Below are positions 16,294 to 22,397 of a stretch of DNA of 26,325 nucleotides, piece by piece; positions within the stretch are counted from its first letter, which is position 1, and every line of letters starts with the position of its first letter. The notes below the pieces were generated by a model. It did not search any database. It saw nothing but the letters and a program-made list of their open reading frames with translations, and had not been told where the DNA came from. Source of the DNA: a virus; IMG/VR virus record IMGVR_UViG_3300025099_000117, positions 1 to 26,325 of that record. One strand, given 5' to 3'. A program made the position numbers and the translations under genes.

Positions 16294-16655
16294 GATTTAT
16301 TTTTTGGAAAGTCCTGAAGAATAAGTGAATCAATTTTGAAACACTCCGTATGTCCACCGAACTTAATTTTTGGTTCAAATCTATCATGCTTGTACATATC
16401 GTGTAAGTATTGCTCATGCGCCCAGACATTATATAATGTACTAGACCAAGTCTTTTGAATACGAATATCGTACCCTCTAAAACCTCCACTTCTTTTGATG
16501 ACATGACGCCAATCCTTTCCACTGGCAATGCCTACTTTGATACACTCTCTTTCGAAAGTTGCTTTATTTACTAAAACAATTCCGTATAGTACACCATCTC
16601 TGAGTTTCTCCTCGGGGCGATTCTCAAAGTATGTATGGTTATATACTCCACTCAC
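16290..16655 (-). CDS. GIY-YIG / T5orf172-like nuclease-fold protein
   Basis: This is a 121-residue protein that resembles the GIY-YIG superfamily in its core: LYGIVLVNKA (about 22-31), CIKVGIASGKDWRHVIK (38-54), then GYDIRIQKTW and VWAHEQYLHD (about 72-84) with a glutamate in the catalytic position. The C-terminal FGGHTECFKI resembles the end of T5orf172-type proteins. The start is a GTG at 16655, overlapping the stop of the membrane microprotein by 4 bases (GTGA). It lies between the two ligase halves. Family assignment is from motif order only; it may act on branched DNA or could be a free-standing homing-like nuclease. Confidence 0.65.
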   Translation of the reverse strand: MSGVYNHTYFENRPEEKLRDGVLYGIVLVNKATFERECIKVGIASGKDWRHVIKRSGGFRGYDIRIQKTWSSTLYNVWAHEQYLHDMYKHDRFEPKIKFGGHTECFKIDSLILQDFPKNKS

Positions 16656-16759
16656 AACTCAACCCACCAGCGCAGTAGCATTACTACTATAGTAATACAT
16701 ATTACACCAATGATGGGGGTTGAATATAAGTCAAGCAAGGCTAATACTTGTCTAATCAA
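16652..16759 (-). CDS. Single-pass membrane microprotein, 35 aa, TTG start
   Basis: This is a very short gene nested exactly between the ligase catalytic half and the GIY-YIG-like gene. An excellent AAGGAG ribosome site inside the ligase gene lies 6 nt before a TTG that overlaps the ligase stop codon, and the reading frame ends at a TGA that overlaps the GTG of the next gene. The product has a short amphipathic start (LIRQVLALLDLY) and one hydrophobic segment (PIIGVICITIVVMLL) followed by RWWVEL. The precise tiling makes it a credible gene. Function is unknown; a membrane anchor or host-interaction peptide is possible. A 7-bp inverted repeat (ATTACTA/TAGTAAT) lies inside it. Confidence 0.6.
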   Translation of the reverse strand: MIRQVLALLDLYSTPIIGVICITIVVMLLRWWVEL

Positions 16760-17706
16760 TCTATTCTCCTTACAATTTTAGGGATAATTTCTCCACTACG
16801 GATTACTTCAACTGTACAACCTATTTCTAGTCGTAAGTCGCTTATATATCTCATGTTATGTAAGGTTGCTCTACTAACATTAGCACCATCAATTTCTACA
16901 GGTTCTAAAATAGCTGTAGGAGCAACTACACCTGACTTACCAACATTCCATACCACATCCAATAGTTTAGTGTCAACGCCAGTCTGTATAGACTTTAGAG
17001 CGAAAGCACCTCTAGGGTGGTGTGAAGTATAACCCATTCTTTCAAAATCAGTATAGTTATCCACTCGGAAGACTACACCGTCATCTGGAAACTCAGACCA
17101 TTGAGACTCGATTACAGTATTAAAACCTTGATGGCTTAGCATACCTAAATCTGTTGTCAACATATCTGACATTGCGGGTTGCACTCCATATACAATAAAT
17201 GTGAGTTCTCTAGTTTTGAACTCCTCTGGATCTTTCAAGTTAAGTGCTCCTGCAGCATAGTTGCGAGCGTTCTTAATTGACTTTGGAGCAACTACTTCAC
17301 CAGTTATCTGTTGTACTGAAGCGTGGGGAACAATGTACTCGGGAACTATGTTTATCATTAACTTAGTAATATCTAGTCCTTTTGTACCATCTCCTCGAGT
17401 CAATGCTCGGTGAAGTAAGCCGTCAATATAAAGCAATGAAACCGCTGCTCCATCAAGTTTAGGAGAAACAACTGTTGCTCCCTTATAATCATTTAATGGA
17501 TTTTTATCGACTTCATTAGTAAAAACTTTCTGAAGTGAATACATTGGAAAAGCATGAGGAGTTCGATTATCTCGACTGTTAAAGCCGACTTCATCGAACT
17601 CAGCAACTCTTGCTAACTGGTCAAACTCTTTGTCTGACATAGTGGGGTTACCCTCATAGTATGCAGTAGCCGCGTCTCTCAATATTGCTTTTATATTTTT
17701 TGTCAT
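16756..17706 (-). CDS. NAD+-dependent DNA ligase, catalytic subunit (Ia, adenylation, OB fold)
   Basis: This is the catalytic half of a split LigA. The Ia domain motif AYYEGNPTMSDKEFDQL (15-31) binds NAD+. The adenylation domain has SPKLDGAAVSLLY with the adenylated lysine K83, RGDGTKGLDIT, TGEVV, DGVVFRVD and RGAFALK. The OB fold follows (VGKSGVVAPTAILEPVEIDG ... ATLHN ... VEVIRSGEIIPKI). It ends where a full LigA would enter the zinc finger, which is encoded separately at 15480-16247. The ATG at 17706 starts 6 nt after a TATAAT, so the mRNA is predicted to begin on the start codon (leaderless). Confidence 0.94.
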   Translation of the reverse strand: MTKNIKAILRDAATAYYEGNPTMSDKEFDQLARVAEFDEVGFNSRDNRTPHAFPMYSLQKVFTNEVDKNPLNDYKGATVVSPKLDGAAVSLLYIDGLLHRALTRGDGTKGLDITKLMINIVPEYIVPHASVQQITGEVVAPKSIKNARNYAAGALNLKDPEEFKTRELTFIVYGVQPAMSDMLTTDLGMLSHQGFNTVIESQWSEFPDDGVVFRVDNYTDFERMGYTSHHPRGAFALKSIQTGVDTKLLDVVWNVGKSGVVAPTAILEPVEIDGANVSRATLHNMRYISDLRLEIGCTVEVIRSGEIIPKIVRRID

Positions 17707-17712
17707 TTATAT

Positions 17713-17741
17713 ATTATACTAAATTTATAAACTCATGTCAA
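17713..17741 (-). promoter_or_regulatory. Leaderless sigma-70-type promoter for the ligase catalytic half
   Basis: TTGACA (17741-17736), 17 nt, TATAAT (17718-17713) on the minus strand, with AAATTT in the spacer. ATATAA follows the -10 box and then the ATG of the ligase gene, so the expected +1 is the A of the start codon at 17706. No Shine-Dalgarno site could be present in such an mRNA. Confidence 0.87.
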
Positions 17742-17750
17742 GAACTAAAT

Positions 17751-18053
17751 TCAGTTTAGGTAAATTTTGTCTAAAATATCTTTGAAGTGTACTTCTAGGG
17801 TATCCTTCACTTCTGCTATAGATAAAATTTCTACTAAACCTTCAAATAATGCTTTTGAATTTTCAAAATCCAACTTCATTGCTAACCCGTCCTTGCTGGG
17901 TTTGAAGGTTCCATCGAAGTCAAGGTAGTATTTTCGTATGTGTAAATACTCTGTTCCTCGAAATTCGTTTACAGTCAGCCTTACTTGTTCTGTGCCTTCT
18001 TCATTTTCAGACACAAGTTTTTCATAGACCTCTGGAGATTCGTATATCTTCAT
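17751..18053 (-). CDS. PC4-like ssDNA-binding protein
   Basis: This 100-residue protein carries the PC4/p15 transcriptional-coactivator fold: VRLTVNEFRGTEYLHIRKYY (23-42), FDGTFKPSKDGLAMKLDFENSKALFEGL (46-73). The G-x-x-Y-h-x-IRxYY and KPSKDGL patterns are characteristic of this ssDNA-binding family. Phage T5 is known to encode a PC4-like protein linked to recombination-dependent replication, which fits the T5-like replication gene set here. It would be a second ssDNA-binding protein beside the gp32-like one, and may also act in transcription. Its ATG overlaps the preceding gene's stop by 4 bases. It is the last gene before the ligase promoter. Confidence 0.83.
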   Translation of the reverse strand: MKIYESPEVYEKLVSENEEGTEQVRLTVNEFRGTEYLHIRKYYLDFDGTFKPSKDGLAMKLDFENSKALFEGLVEILSIAEVKDTLEVHFKDILDKIYLN

Positions 18054-18316
18054 CGTTTGTTTTTCAGTATTGCACTGAGTGGTACGATGCTAGTTACATT
18101 CTTAGGTTTAAGAAGTCTATACGAATCGGTATCCCAACAGAAAAGAAGAACAGTGTCGCCAGTTTCCTTAGCCCTATTCTTCTTACTCTGGATATACTTA
18201 TTATCAAAATCTAAAGTACAAACATTGTACTTCAATTTTTGAGAGTTAATACTTCTGTAAGTTATTATGGCGTCGCCACAATTCTCTACATTCTTTTTGA
18301 ACTCATCTTTAGTCAC
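18050..18316 (-). CDS. Hypothetical protein behind a hairpin-linked ribosome site, 88 aa
   Basis: I do not know the function. The protein is soluble, with YNVCTLDFDNKYIQ and VLLFCWDTDSYRLLKPKNV segments that look like a small beta-rich domain. The start is most likely GTG 18316, which has GGAG 6 nt upstream; an in-frame TTG at 18328 has no ribosome site. The GG of that ribosome site is the last part of an 11-bp perfect inverted repeat (18325-18362). The gene lies between a SANT/HTH-like protein and the PC4-like protein and is transcribed from the promoter at 18830-18858. Confidence 0.68.
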   Translation of the reverse strand: MTKDEFKKNVENCGDAIITYRSINSQKLKYNVCTLDFDNKYIQSKKNRAKETGDTVLLFCWDTDSYRLLKPKNVTSIVPLSAILKNKR

Positions 18317-18324
18317 TATGTACT

Positions 18325-18362
18325 CCAATTACTATTAAGAAAACTCTTTCCATAGTAATTGG
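18325..18362 (-). promoter_or_regulatory. 11-bp inverted repeat overlapping a ribosome-binding site
   Basis: In the minus-strand mRNA, CCAATTACTAT and ATAGTAATTGG form a perfect 11-bp stem with a 16-nt purine-rich loop (GGAAAGAG inside). The 3' arm ends in the GG of the GGAG ribosome site of the gene starting at 18316, so folding would hold part of that site in the stem. No T-run follows, so it is not a normal terminator. A translational switch or a protein-binding site, for example for the upstream HTH protein or the PC4-like protein, is the simplest reading. Confidence 0.7.
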
Positions 18363-18378
18363 TCGTACTTATTTAGTG

Positions 18379-18822
18379 TTAGCTATTCATGTTTCCAATG
18401 ATAGTATTAAAGTAAACTGCAGCTTTACCTGTTAGTTTGCTGATGATGTCCATGTCAATCTCTTGACCAGCATCAGTTAGAGAAGCTACTAGGTCGTCTT
18501 GTGCGCCCTGTTTGCTAACTCTAGGTGTTGAAGATTTTGCACTAGATGATCCACCGCTTGAAGGAGTTTTCTTAACATACACTCCTGCTTTAGTAAGAAT
18601 CATACGAACGCCATTTGGTGATTCACCAATCTCGTCTGCAATTTCTTTTACAATCTCCATACTTGTTTCTGGAGTTGGTTCTTGTTCAGTATACATCTCT
18701 ACTGCTTGAGCTTTTTTGTCGTCATCCCACGCCATTTTTCTACCTCGTTTTCTATAGTATTCTGGAAGCCCAAGTGCAAAGCCTGTGCGTTCCCGTTGTT
18801 GTTGATAAAATCTATCTCCCAT
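18379..18822 (-). CDS. SANT/HTH-like DNA-binding protein, single repeat
   Basis: The core (WDDDKKAQAVEMYTEQEPT ... EIVKEIADEIGESPNGVRMILTKAGVYVKK) is a helix-turn-helix unit very like the repeats of the 240-residue protein at 14755-15477. A low-complexity serine linker and a C-terminal helical part follow. Two starts are possible. ATG 18822 begins 7 nt after the -10 box, giving a leaderless mRNA and an N-terminal MGDRFYQQQRERTG segment. ATG 18735 has GAGG ahead and begins directly at the HTH unit. I report the longer one because it fits the leaderless pattern of the sister promoters; both may be used. An even earlier ATG lies inside the promoter and is excluded. Confidence 0.75.
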   Translation of the reverse strand: MGDRFYQQQRERTGFALGLPEYYRKRGRKMAWDDDKKAQAVEMYTEQEPTPETSMEIVKEIADEIGESPNGVRMILTKAGVYVKKTPSSGGSSSAKSSTPRVSKQGAQDDLVASLTDAGQEIDMDIISKLTGKAAVYFNTIIGNMNS

Positions 18823-18829
18823 ATATAAT

Positions 18830-18858
18830 ATTATACAGAAATTTAGATTATAAGTCAA
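18830..18858 (-). promoter_or_regulatory. Leaderless sigma-70-type promoter for the HTH-PC4 operon
   Basis: TTGACT (18858-18853), 17 nt, TATAAT (18835-18830) on the minus strand, with AAATTTCTG against the -10 box. The next ATG begins 7 nt after the -10 box (18822), so +1 falls at or one base before the start codon. Confidence 0.85.
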
Positions 18859-18876
18859 GAAATATTTTTCAATTCC

Positions 18877-19077
18877 TTAATATTTTATACCGCTGACGAA
18901 ATCTAATTTCTCTGCAGCAGCTGCTGCTTTTTCTACTTGTTCGTCAATCGCAGCAACTACCTCGGGATGTTCCCCGATACCTGCTGAGTTTCTCATATAA
19001 ACTTGTATGTTTGCTTCGGCTTCAGCCATCTGTGCCTTGTATTTTAGTATCAAGGCTGCAAGTAATTTATCTCTCAT
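18877..19077 (-). CDS. Small helical hypothetical protein, 66 aa
   Basis: This is a short alanine- and glutamate-rich protein (KYKAQMAEAEANIQVYMRN, then EHPEVVAAIDEQVEKAAAAAEKL) that should form a helical hairpin or coiled coil. I recall similar short proteins as common hypotheticals in marine phages, but no function is known to me. It has a 4-base ATGA overlap with the membrane protein upstream and is the last gene of its transcription unit; the next promoter begins 19 bases beyond its stop. Confidence 0.72.
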   Translation of the reverse strand: MRDKLLAALILKYKAQMAEAEANIQVYMRNSAGIGEHPEVVAAIDEQVEKAAAAAEKLDFVSGIKY

Positions 19078-19334
19078 TGTTGTCCTTTTTGTACTGCATC
19101 ACAGTATGCCAATACCCATCTCTTTCTAACGCTATCGAAAAAAGCGATTTGCCATATGAAAGGTATAATACATATTGTTCCTAGTCCATAGACTATGCAA
19201 TGCATTGTTTTAAACTTAGTTAGCAGTTTTTCTTCTCTATCTTTTAATATATATGCTATAATACAAAATGTCCTATACATAATCATGATCCATGTACTAA
19301 GATAGATCGATAGAAGTATATATAATACTTCCAC
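19074..19334 (-). CDS. Small membrane protein, 86 aa
   Basis: This is a predicted inner-membrane protein with two or three hydrophobic segments: LYILLSIYLSTWIMIMY and FCIIAYIL near the N-terminus, and MHCIVYGLGTICIIPFIWQIAFF in the middle, with charged KDREEKLLTKFK between them. The GTG start at 19334 has AAGGAG 7 nt ahead. Function is unknown. It is co-transcribed with an HTH protein and several other small membrane proteins. Confidence 0.68.
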   Translation of the reverse strand: MEVLYILLSIYLSTWIMIMYRTFCIIAYILKDREEKLLTKFKTMHCIVYGLGTICIIPFIWQIAFFDSVRKRWVLAYCDAVQKGQQ

Positions 19335-19344
19335 TGTTTACTCC

Positions 19345-20001
19345 TTATATCTCGGCTCCGTACTTCTCTAAATGCTTTAAACTACCTAAGTCATAACTAG
19401 GGTAGTGAGCGTGGAACCCGCCTTCCTTGATAAATCCAAAGTATGGACTTTCAAAGTTTGTTAATTCTATTACATATACATGATAAGTTTTACACTCTGA
19501 TTTTTCACTATATATGCCATCATTCATGATGCGAGCAGGTAGATCATATCTACTGCACCATACTTTTTCTCCTACTTCGAAGTCGTCTGATACGCATTCT
19601 TCGGGTAAGAATCCCATTTTCTCTTTCATTCCTTGTTCAGTTTTGGGACGCTTTGTAGGTACTCCTATCCTTTCTACTATACCTTTTACAAAGGTTGCAG
19701 AACGATATAAACCCTTAGCTATATCACTAACAGGTTCTCCACTTAGATATCTTTGAACTGTTTGTCTTATTTCCATATCTGTTGCTCTCTTACCTCTATT
19801 GAGTTCTTTTCTTCGAGCACGGAAGTCCATTGTTTCTATGTGTTCTTCTATAATTTTAGAAAGTCTAGTAGTATTATAACTAATGTTTAACATCTCACAC
19901 GCCTCTTTCTTTGTTATGGGCGTGTCAGATTCTAGATGTCCAATTACTCTTTGGATATTAGCTTCATCTAATTTTTCGTGTTTTTTACTTTTTATTGCCA
20001 T
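19345..20001 (-). CDS. HTH DNA-binding protein, 218 aa
   Basis: The N-terminal half holds two helix-turn-helix-like units: ITKKEACEMLNISYNTTRLSKII (29-51) and VQRYLSGEPVSDIAKGLYRSATFVKGIVERIGVP (about 82-115). The C-terminal half (about 130-218) is a separate domain with VGEKVWCSRYDLPARIMNDG and TYHVYVIEL segments that may be a small ligand- or protein-binding beta domain. It may regulate phage or host genes; no family name is certain. AGGATTATA precedes the ATG, which overlaps the stop of a 45-residue membrane protein by one base. Confidence 0.7.
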   Translation of the reverse strand: MAIKSKKHEKLDEANIQRVIGHLESDTPITKKEACEMLNISYNTTRLSKIIEEHIETMDFRARRKELNRGKRATDMEIRQTVQRYLSGEPVSDIAKGLYRSATFVKGIVERIGVPTKRPKTEQGMKEKMGFLPEECVSDDFEVGEKVWCSRYDLPARIMNDGIYSEKSECKTYHVYVIELTNFESPYFGFIKEGGFHAHYPSYDLGSLKHLEKYGAEI

Positions 20002-20138
20002 TATAATCCTAAATCAATTAAATAAAAAGCTAGAATCATTAAACCGAAAGTGCAAAATTGAAAGAGTGAGCCAAGCACAACTGTAGTCAATACAGTGCGT
20101 ACTGTTTCTTCGTAGTCCTCCTGCTCCTCTTTAGTCAT
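20001..20138 (-). CDS. Membrane microprotein, 45 aa
   Basis: This is a short gene tiled between two others: its ATG shares a base with the upstream stop (TAATG) and its own stop shares a base with the next ATG (TAATG). The N-terminal third is acidic (TKEEQEDYEET) and the rest is one long hydrophobic stretch (VLTTVVLGSLFQFCTFGLMI ...). The perfect tiling argues that it is real. Function unknown; it could be a holin-like, host-membrane or small regulatory protein. Confidence 0.65.
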   Translation of the reverse strand: MTKEEQEDYEETVRTVLTTVVLGSLFQFCTFGLMILAFYLIDLGL

Positions 20139-20338
20139 TACTTTATGTTTAAATGTTCGTTGCCGTTTTGTGTGTTAAATTTTCGTACTAAATACTTGAA
20201 ATTGTTTACTAAATATGTAGGATAGTCGTCTGCAACAGAATAGAAAGCACTATTCTCATCACAATGATCAAGCCACATTCTACTTACAAAACTTGCAAAC
20301 TTATCACTAAATATATCATTAAATGCACTCTGTCTCAT
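20138..20338 (-). CDS. Small hypothetical protein, 66 aa
   Basis: I recognise no family. It is a soluble, aromatic-rich protein (FNDIFSDKFASFVSRMWLDHCDEN at the start). It has a 4-base overlap with the DUF3310-like gene upstream and a one-base stop/start overlap with the membrane microprotein downstream, so it is clearly part of the operon starting at 22105. Confidence 0.65.
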   Translation of the reverse strand: MRQSAFNDIFSDKFASFVSRMWLDHCDENSAFYSVADDYPTYLVNNFKYLVRKFNTQNGNEHLNIK

Positions 20339-20637
20339 GATTTATCCACATACATTTGGTCATCATACTCATAGTCCTCTTTCTCTAGTTGTCCTATTAA
20401 TATGATTGCATAATGAATAACTTTGAATAAATCTTCTGTGTTCTTGCCGTCTTTCTTTCCAAAACGCTGTGCGTATTTGATAATATTACCAATACAAAAA
20501 CCTTCTCCATGCCCGTTCTCAAATACTATCTCTGTTGTTTGAGTCTTTGCTTGGGCATAGTGCTGGTCATAGGTAAAGTCTATATACTTTTTTAGTTCTT
20601 CAACTACTTTGTTTTCGTTAAATTTATACTGTATCAT
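20335..20637 (-). CDS. DUF3310-like protein
   Basis: The 100-residue protein contains GFCIGNIIKYAQRFGKKDGKNTEDLFKVIHYAIILI (47-82), the core of the DUF3310 family of small phage proteins, often annotated as nucleotide-kinase-like without firm proof. The pattern is Y/F-C-x-G-N-x-IKY-x-x-R-[FY] followed by K-x-G and a second helix. In this window it lies near a MazG-like gene, which suggests a nucleotide-metabolism setting. It has ATGA overlaps on both sides. Confidence 0.8.
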   Translation of the reverse strand: MIQYKFNENKVVEELKKYIDFTYDQHYAQAKTQTTEIVFENGHGEGFCIGNIIKYAQRFGKKDGKNTEDLFKVIHYAIILIGQLEKEDYEYDDQMYVDKS

Positions 20638-20813
20638 TTTTGTCTTTTCTTCACCCAGTCATTCCATCTTTGCTCACAATACTCTGTAAAGGCAAGGAAT
20701 GATTCACTTTGTAATAAAAAATTAATTCCAAACCAATAGGCTGCTATACTAAATATGTACTTACCTATTGAATATGGGAAAAGCAATATTTGATGTAAAA
20801 AATCAATCATCAT
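20634..20813 (-). CDS. Small membrane protein, 59 aa
   Basis: This gene begins with two consecutive ATGs (20813 and 20810) behind an AGGAG site; the second has the better spacing. The product has a hydrophobic first half (FLHQILLFPYSIGKYIFSIA, then YWFGINFLL) and a charged tail (YCEQRWNDWVKKRQK). Its start overlaps the stop of the neighbouring membrane microprotein, and its stop overlaps the DUF3310-like start by 4 bases. Function unknown. Confidence 0.65.
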   Translation of the reverse strand: MMIDFLHQILLFPYSIGKYIFSIAAYWFGINFLLQSESFLAFTEYCEQRWNDWVKKRQK

Positions 20814-20974
20814 TTGTCTCCTGTTAACAGGGCTACAAATATAAGTAAAAGTATAAAGCCTGCTAAATTATTCAGTGTATATAAAACTGTTGGCATAAAG
20901 TTAAAACCTAGTAATACACTAGCTACTGTAACTAAGCCAAATACACCTGCTATGAAGTGTGCTATTGCTTTCAT
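20810..20974 (-). CDS. Two-helix membrane microprotein, 54 aa
   Basis: The product has two hydrophobic helices (IAHFIAGVFGLVTVASVLLG and LAGFILLLIFVALL) joined by a short FNFMPTVLYTLNN turn, with almost no soluble part. The ATG shares a base with the MazG stop (TAATG), and the end overlaps the start of the 59-residue membrane protein. Two adjacent tiny membrane proteins may act together; a holin-like role is possible but the lysozyme is in a different operon. Confidence 0.65.
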   Translation of the reverse strand: MKAIAHFIAGVFGLVTVASVLLGFNFMPTVLYTLNNLAGFILLLIFVALLTGDK

Positions 20975-21399
20975 TATATGTCTCCGTCTTTGCGTACTTC
21001 ACTACGCACTGCTTCAAATCCGTTAGGGTATCTACTCTCGAGTTTACTAATATTTTCTTGCATTACTTCTTGTGGAGTGTACCCTAACGCGGTGCAACCT
21101 TGAACCCAATACCACAGGACATCGCCTAGCTCTCGCTTTAAGTGGTATCGTTGATCGCCGTTGAATGGTTTACCTTGAAATATAATCTTTTTGATTACTT
21201 CTGAGAACTCTCCTGATTCAGCTTGCATACCGATTGATGCTGTGAGTAGCTGTGAAAATTCTGTCAAGGGGTGGTCTAAAGAAAGATTAACTAGCTTTTC
21301 GCATAGTTTTACTGTATCTAAACTTTCTTCAGATGTTGTGCTGACTACAAACTTTGCGTAGTCATTAAAATTTGTTTGTTGTGTGTCTGGTATATACAT
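20974..21399 (-). CDS. MazG-like nucleotide pyrophosphohydrolase
   Basis: This is an all-alpha NTP pyrophosphohydrolase. The metal-binding pattern is SIGMQAESGEFSEVIKK (E61, E64, E67) and HLKRELGDVLWYWVQG (E90, D93), followed by the TALGYTPQEVMQENISKLESRYPNGF helix that ends many MazG-type proteins. Members hydrolyse dNTPs or modified NTPs, and phage copies have been proposed to lower host ppGpp or cleanse the pool. Length 141 fits a single-domain MazG. GAGAACAAACA precedes the ATG. It is the third gene after the promoter at 22112-22140. Confidence 0.9.
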   Translation of the reverse strand: MYIPDTQQTNFNDYAKFVVSTTSEESLDTVKLCEKLVNLSLDHPLTEFSQLLTASIGMQAESGEFSEVIKKIIFQGKPFNGDQRYHLKRELGDVLWYWVQGCTALGYTPQEVMQENISKLESRYPNGFEAVRSEVRKDGDI

Positions 21400-21411
21400 T
21401 GTTTGTTCTCG

Positions 21412-21531
21412 TTAATGTGTTAAATTTCGTTCCGAATACCATTTGGACAACCAAATGTCTATTTCTTCTTGTGTCCAATTACTCGGAAAGTATACTGCTA
21501 TATAAGGACTATCTTGTAATACGACTCTCAT
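21412..21531 (-). CDS. Small hypothetical protein, 39 aa
   Basis: This is a short reading frame that fills the gap between the leaderless gene at 21509-22105 and MazG. It overlaps the upstream gene by 23 bases and ends 12 bases before the MazG start. The product (SPYIAVYFPSNWTQEEIDIW segment) has a protein-like composition with no membrane helix. The ribosome site is weak (GAGGAC, too far upstream), so translation may depend on coupling. Function unknown; moderate confidence that it is a gene. Confidence 0.5.
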   Translation of the reverse strand: MRVVLQDSPYIAVYFPSNWTQEEIDIWLSKWYSERNLTH

Positions 21532-22105
21532 AGTCTGCATAGTCCTCGTTCCACCAGTGTGGTTTATCCCTAAACTTCCAACTTGCAAAGGTTGCTTTAT
21601 CTAAATGGTAATAATCTCTATATGATTGTATAGGATTATCATAGTCTTTCAACTCGTCTGGCATTGCCAATCCAAATTGTGTAAAGCCTAACCTTTCCAT
21701 ATGTTGTGGTTCGGGTAATTTATTTACTACTTGTGCTATGGACTTATGTTCTTTGCCATATCTGTATCTATACTCGTCATTCAATGCATTGCCATAGCAA
21801 TGTGTCCACTCATGATTGTCCAATGATGACCTAGCCCATATAGTACATGGGTGGTTATACATCATTGGTAAATAAGGTGTGATTGGTCTATCTTCTGGAA
21901 GTAGGTGTTTGATTTTAGATTTTTCTTCATTCAAAACATCTCTTTCTTCTTTATTCAAAGCTCTAGGAACAAACCCTAGAAACTTATCTACCCATATGCT
22001 AGTGCATAGTATCTGTGCTACTTCGAGAGGCATTTTGACAATATGTTTGTCAACATGGTACTCGGCACACTTGTCTAGATTTTCGTCTAAGTAAAATAAA
22101 TTCAT
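21509..22105 (-). CDS. Conserved phage protein of unknown function, leaderless
   Basis: The N-terminus, MNLFYLDENLDKCAEYHVDK followed by HIVKMPLEVAQIL, is a pattern I recall from many marine phage hypotheticals, where the histidine- and lysine-rich helix is well conserved. Some relatives may be labelled pyrimidine-dimer-glycosylase-like, but I cannot confirm that here. The rest is rich in histidine and aromatic residues (MYNHPCTIWARSSLDNHEWTH; KPHWWNEDY). The ATG at 22105 starts 6 nt after TATAAT, so the mRNA should begin on the start codon. It is the first gene of a nine-kilobase-side operon of small genes that includes MazG and DUF3310. Confidence 0.78.
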   Translation of the reverse strand: MNLFYLDENLDKCAEYHVDKHIVKMPLEVAQILCTSIWVDKFLGFVPRALNKEERDVLNEEKSKIKHLLPEDRPITPYLPMMYNHPCTIWARSSLDNHEWTHCYGNALNDEYRYRYGKEHKSIAQVVNKLPEPQHMERLGFTQFGLAMPDELKDYDNPIQSYRDYYHLDKATFASWKFRDKPHWWNEDYADYESRITR

Positions 22106-22111
22106 AAGTAT

Positions 22112-22140
22112 ATTATACAGAAATTATGAGGAGATGTCAA
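22112..22140 (-). promoter_or_regulatory. Leaderless sigma-70-type promoter for the MazG operon
   Basis: Perfect TTGACA (22140-22135) and TATAAT (22117-22112), 17 nt apart, on the minus strand, with AATTTCTG against the -10 box. ATACTT and then ATG follow, putting +1 on the start codon at 22105. The -35 box overlaps the stop codon of the glutaredoxin gene. Confidence 0.88.
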
Positions 22141-22397
22141 GTACTATTTTTAGGTTTCCTGAAAAGTGGTTCAAATTCTGTATAACCACCTATTTTTTCT
22201 CCATCAACAATAATTTGAGGAAAAGTTCTAGCAGTAGGAAATATATGCATCATATCATCCATGTTAAAGTCAACACCTAGTTTTTTGACTGTGTACTCTT
22301 GTAAGCCACATTCTCCAAATTGAAACTGTTGTGCTAATCTTACTGCTTTATCACAGAAAGGACAATTATCTTTGCTATATATTTCTACTGTTTTCAT
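22137..22397 (-). CDS. Glutaredoxin
   Basis: This is a thioredoxin-fold dithiol glutaredoxin. The active site is C12-P-F-C15 in SKDNCPFCDKA, the cis-proline segment is ARTFPQIIVDG, and IGGYTEF closes the glutathione site. It is 86 residues, the normal size. In phages it commonly supplies electrons to ribonucleotide reductase, and an nrdA gene lies at the left edge of this window; it could also serve the peroxiredoxin. Its start directly abuts the stop of the holin-like gene, and it is the last gene of the hsp20-lysis operon. Confidence 0.93.
   Translation of the reverse strand: MKTVEIYSKDNCPFCDKAVRLAQQFQFGECGLQEYTVKKLGVDFNMDDMMHIFPTARTFPQIIVDGEKIGGYTEFEPLFRKPKNST

Noticed and set aside
16271-16528. 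85-residue minus-strand frame overlapping the GIY-YIG-like gene
   Set aside because: It overlaps the GIY-YIG-like frame in another phase, passes through the promoter at 16265-16293 and has no recognisable family or ribosome site.
16727-16735. TTGACT box inside the 35-residue microprotein gene
   Set aside because: No -10 box at 16-18 nt; the nearest TGTAAT is 22 nt away.
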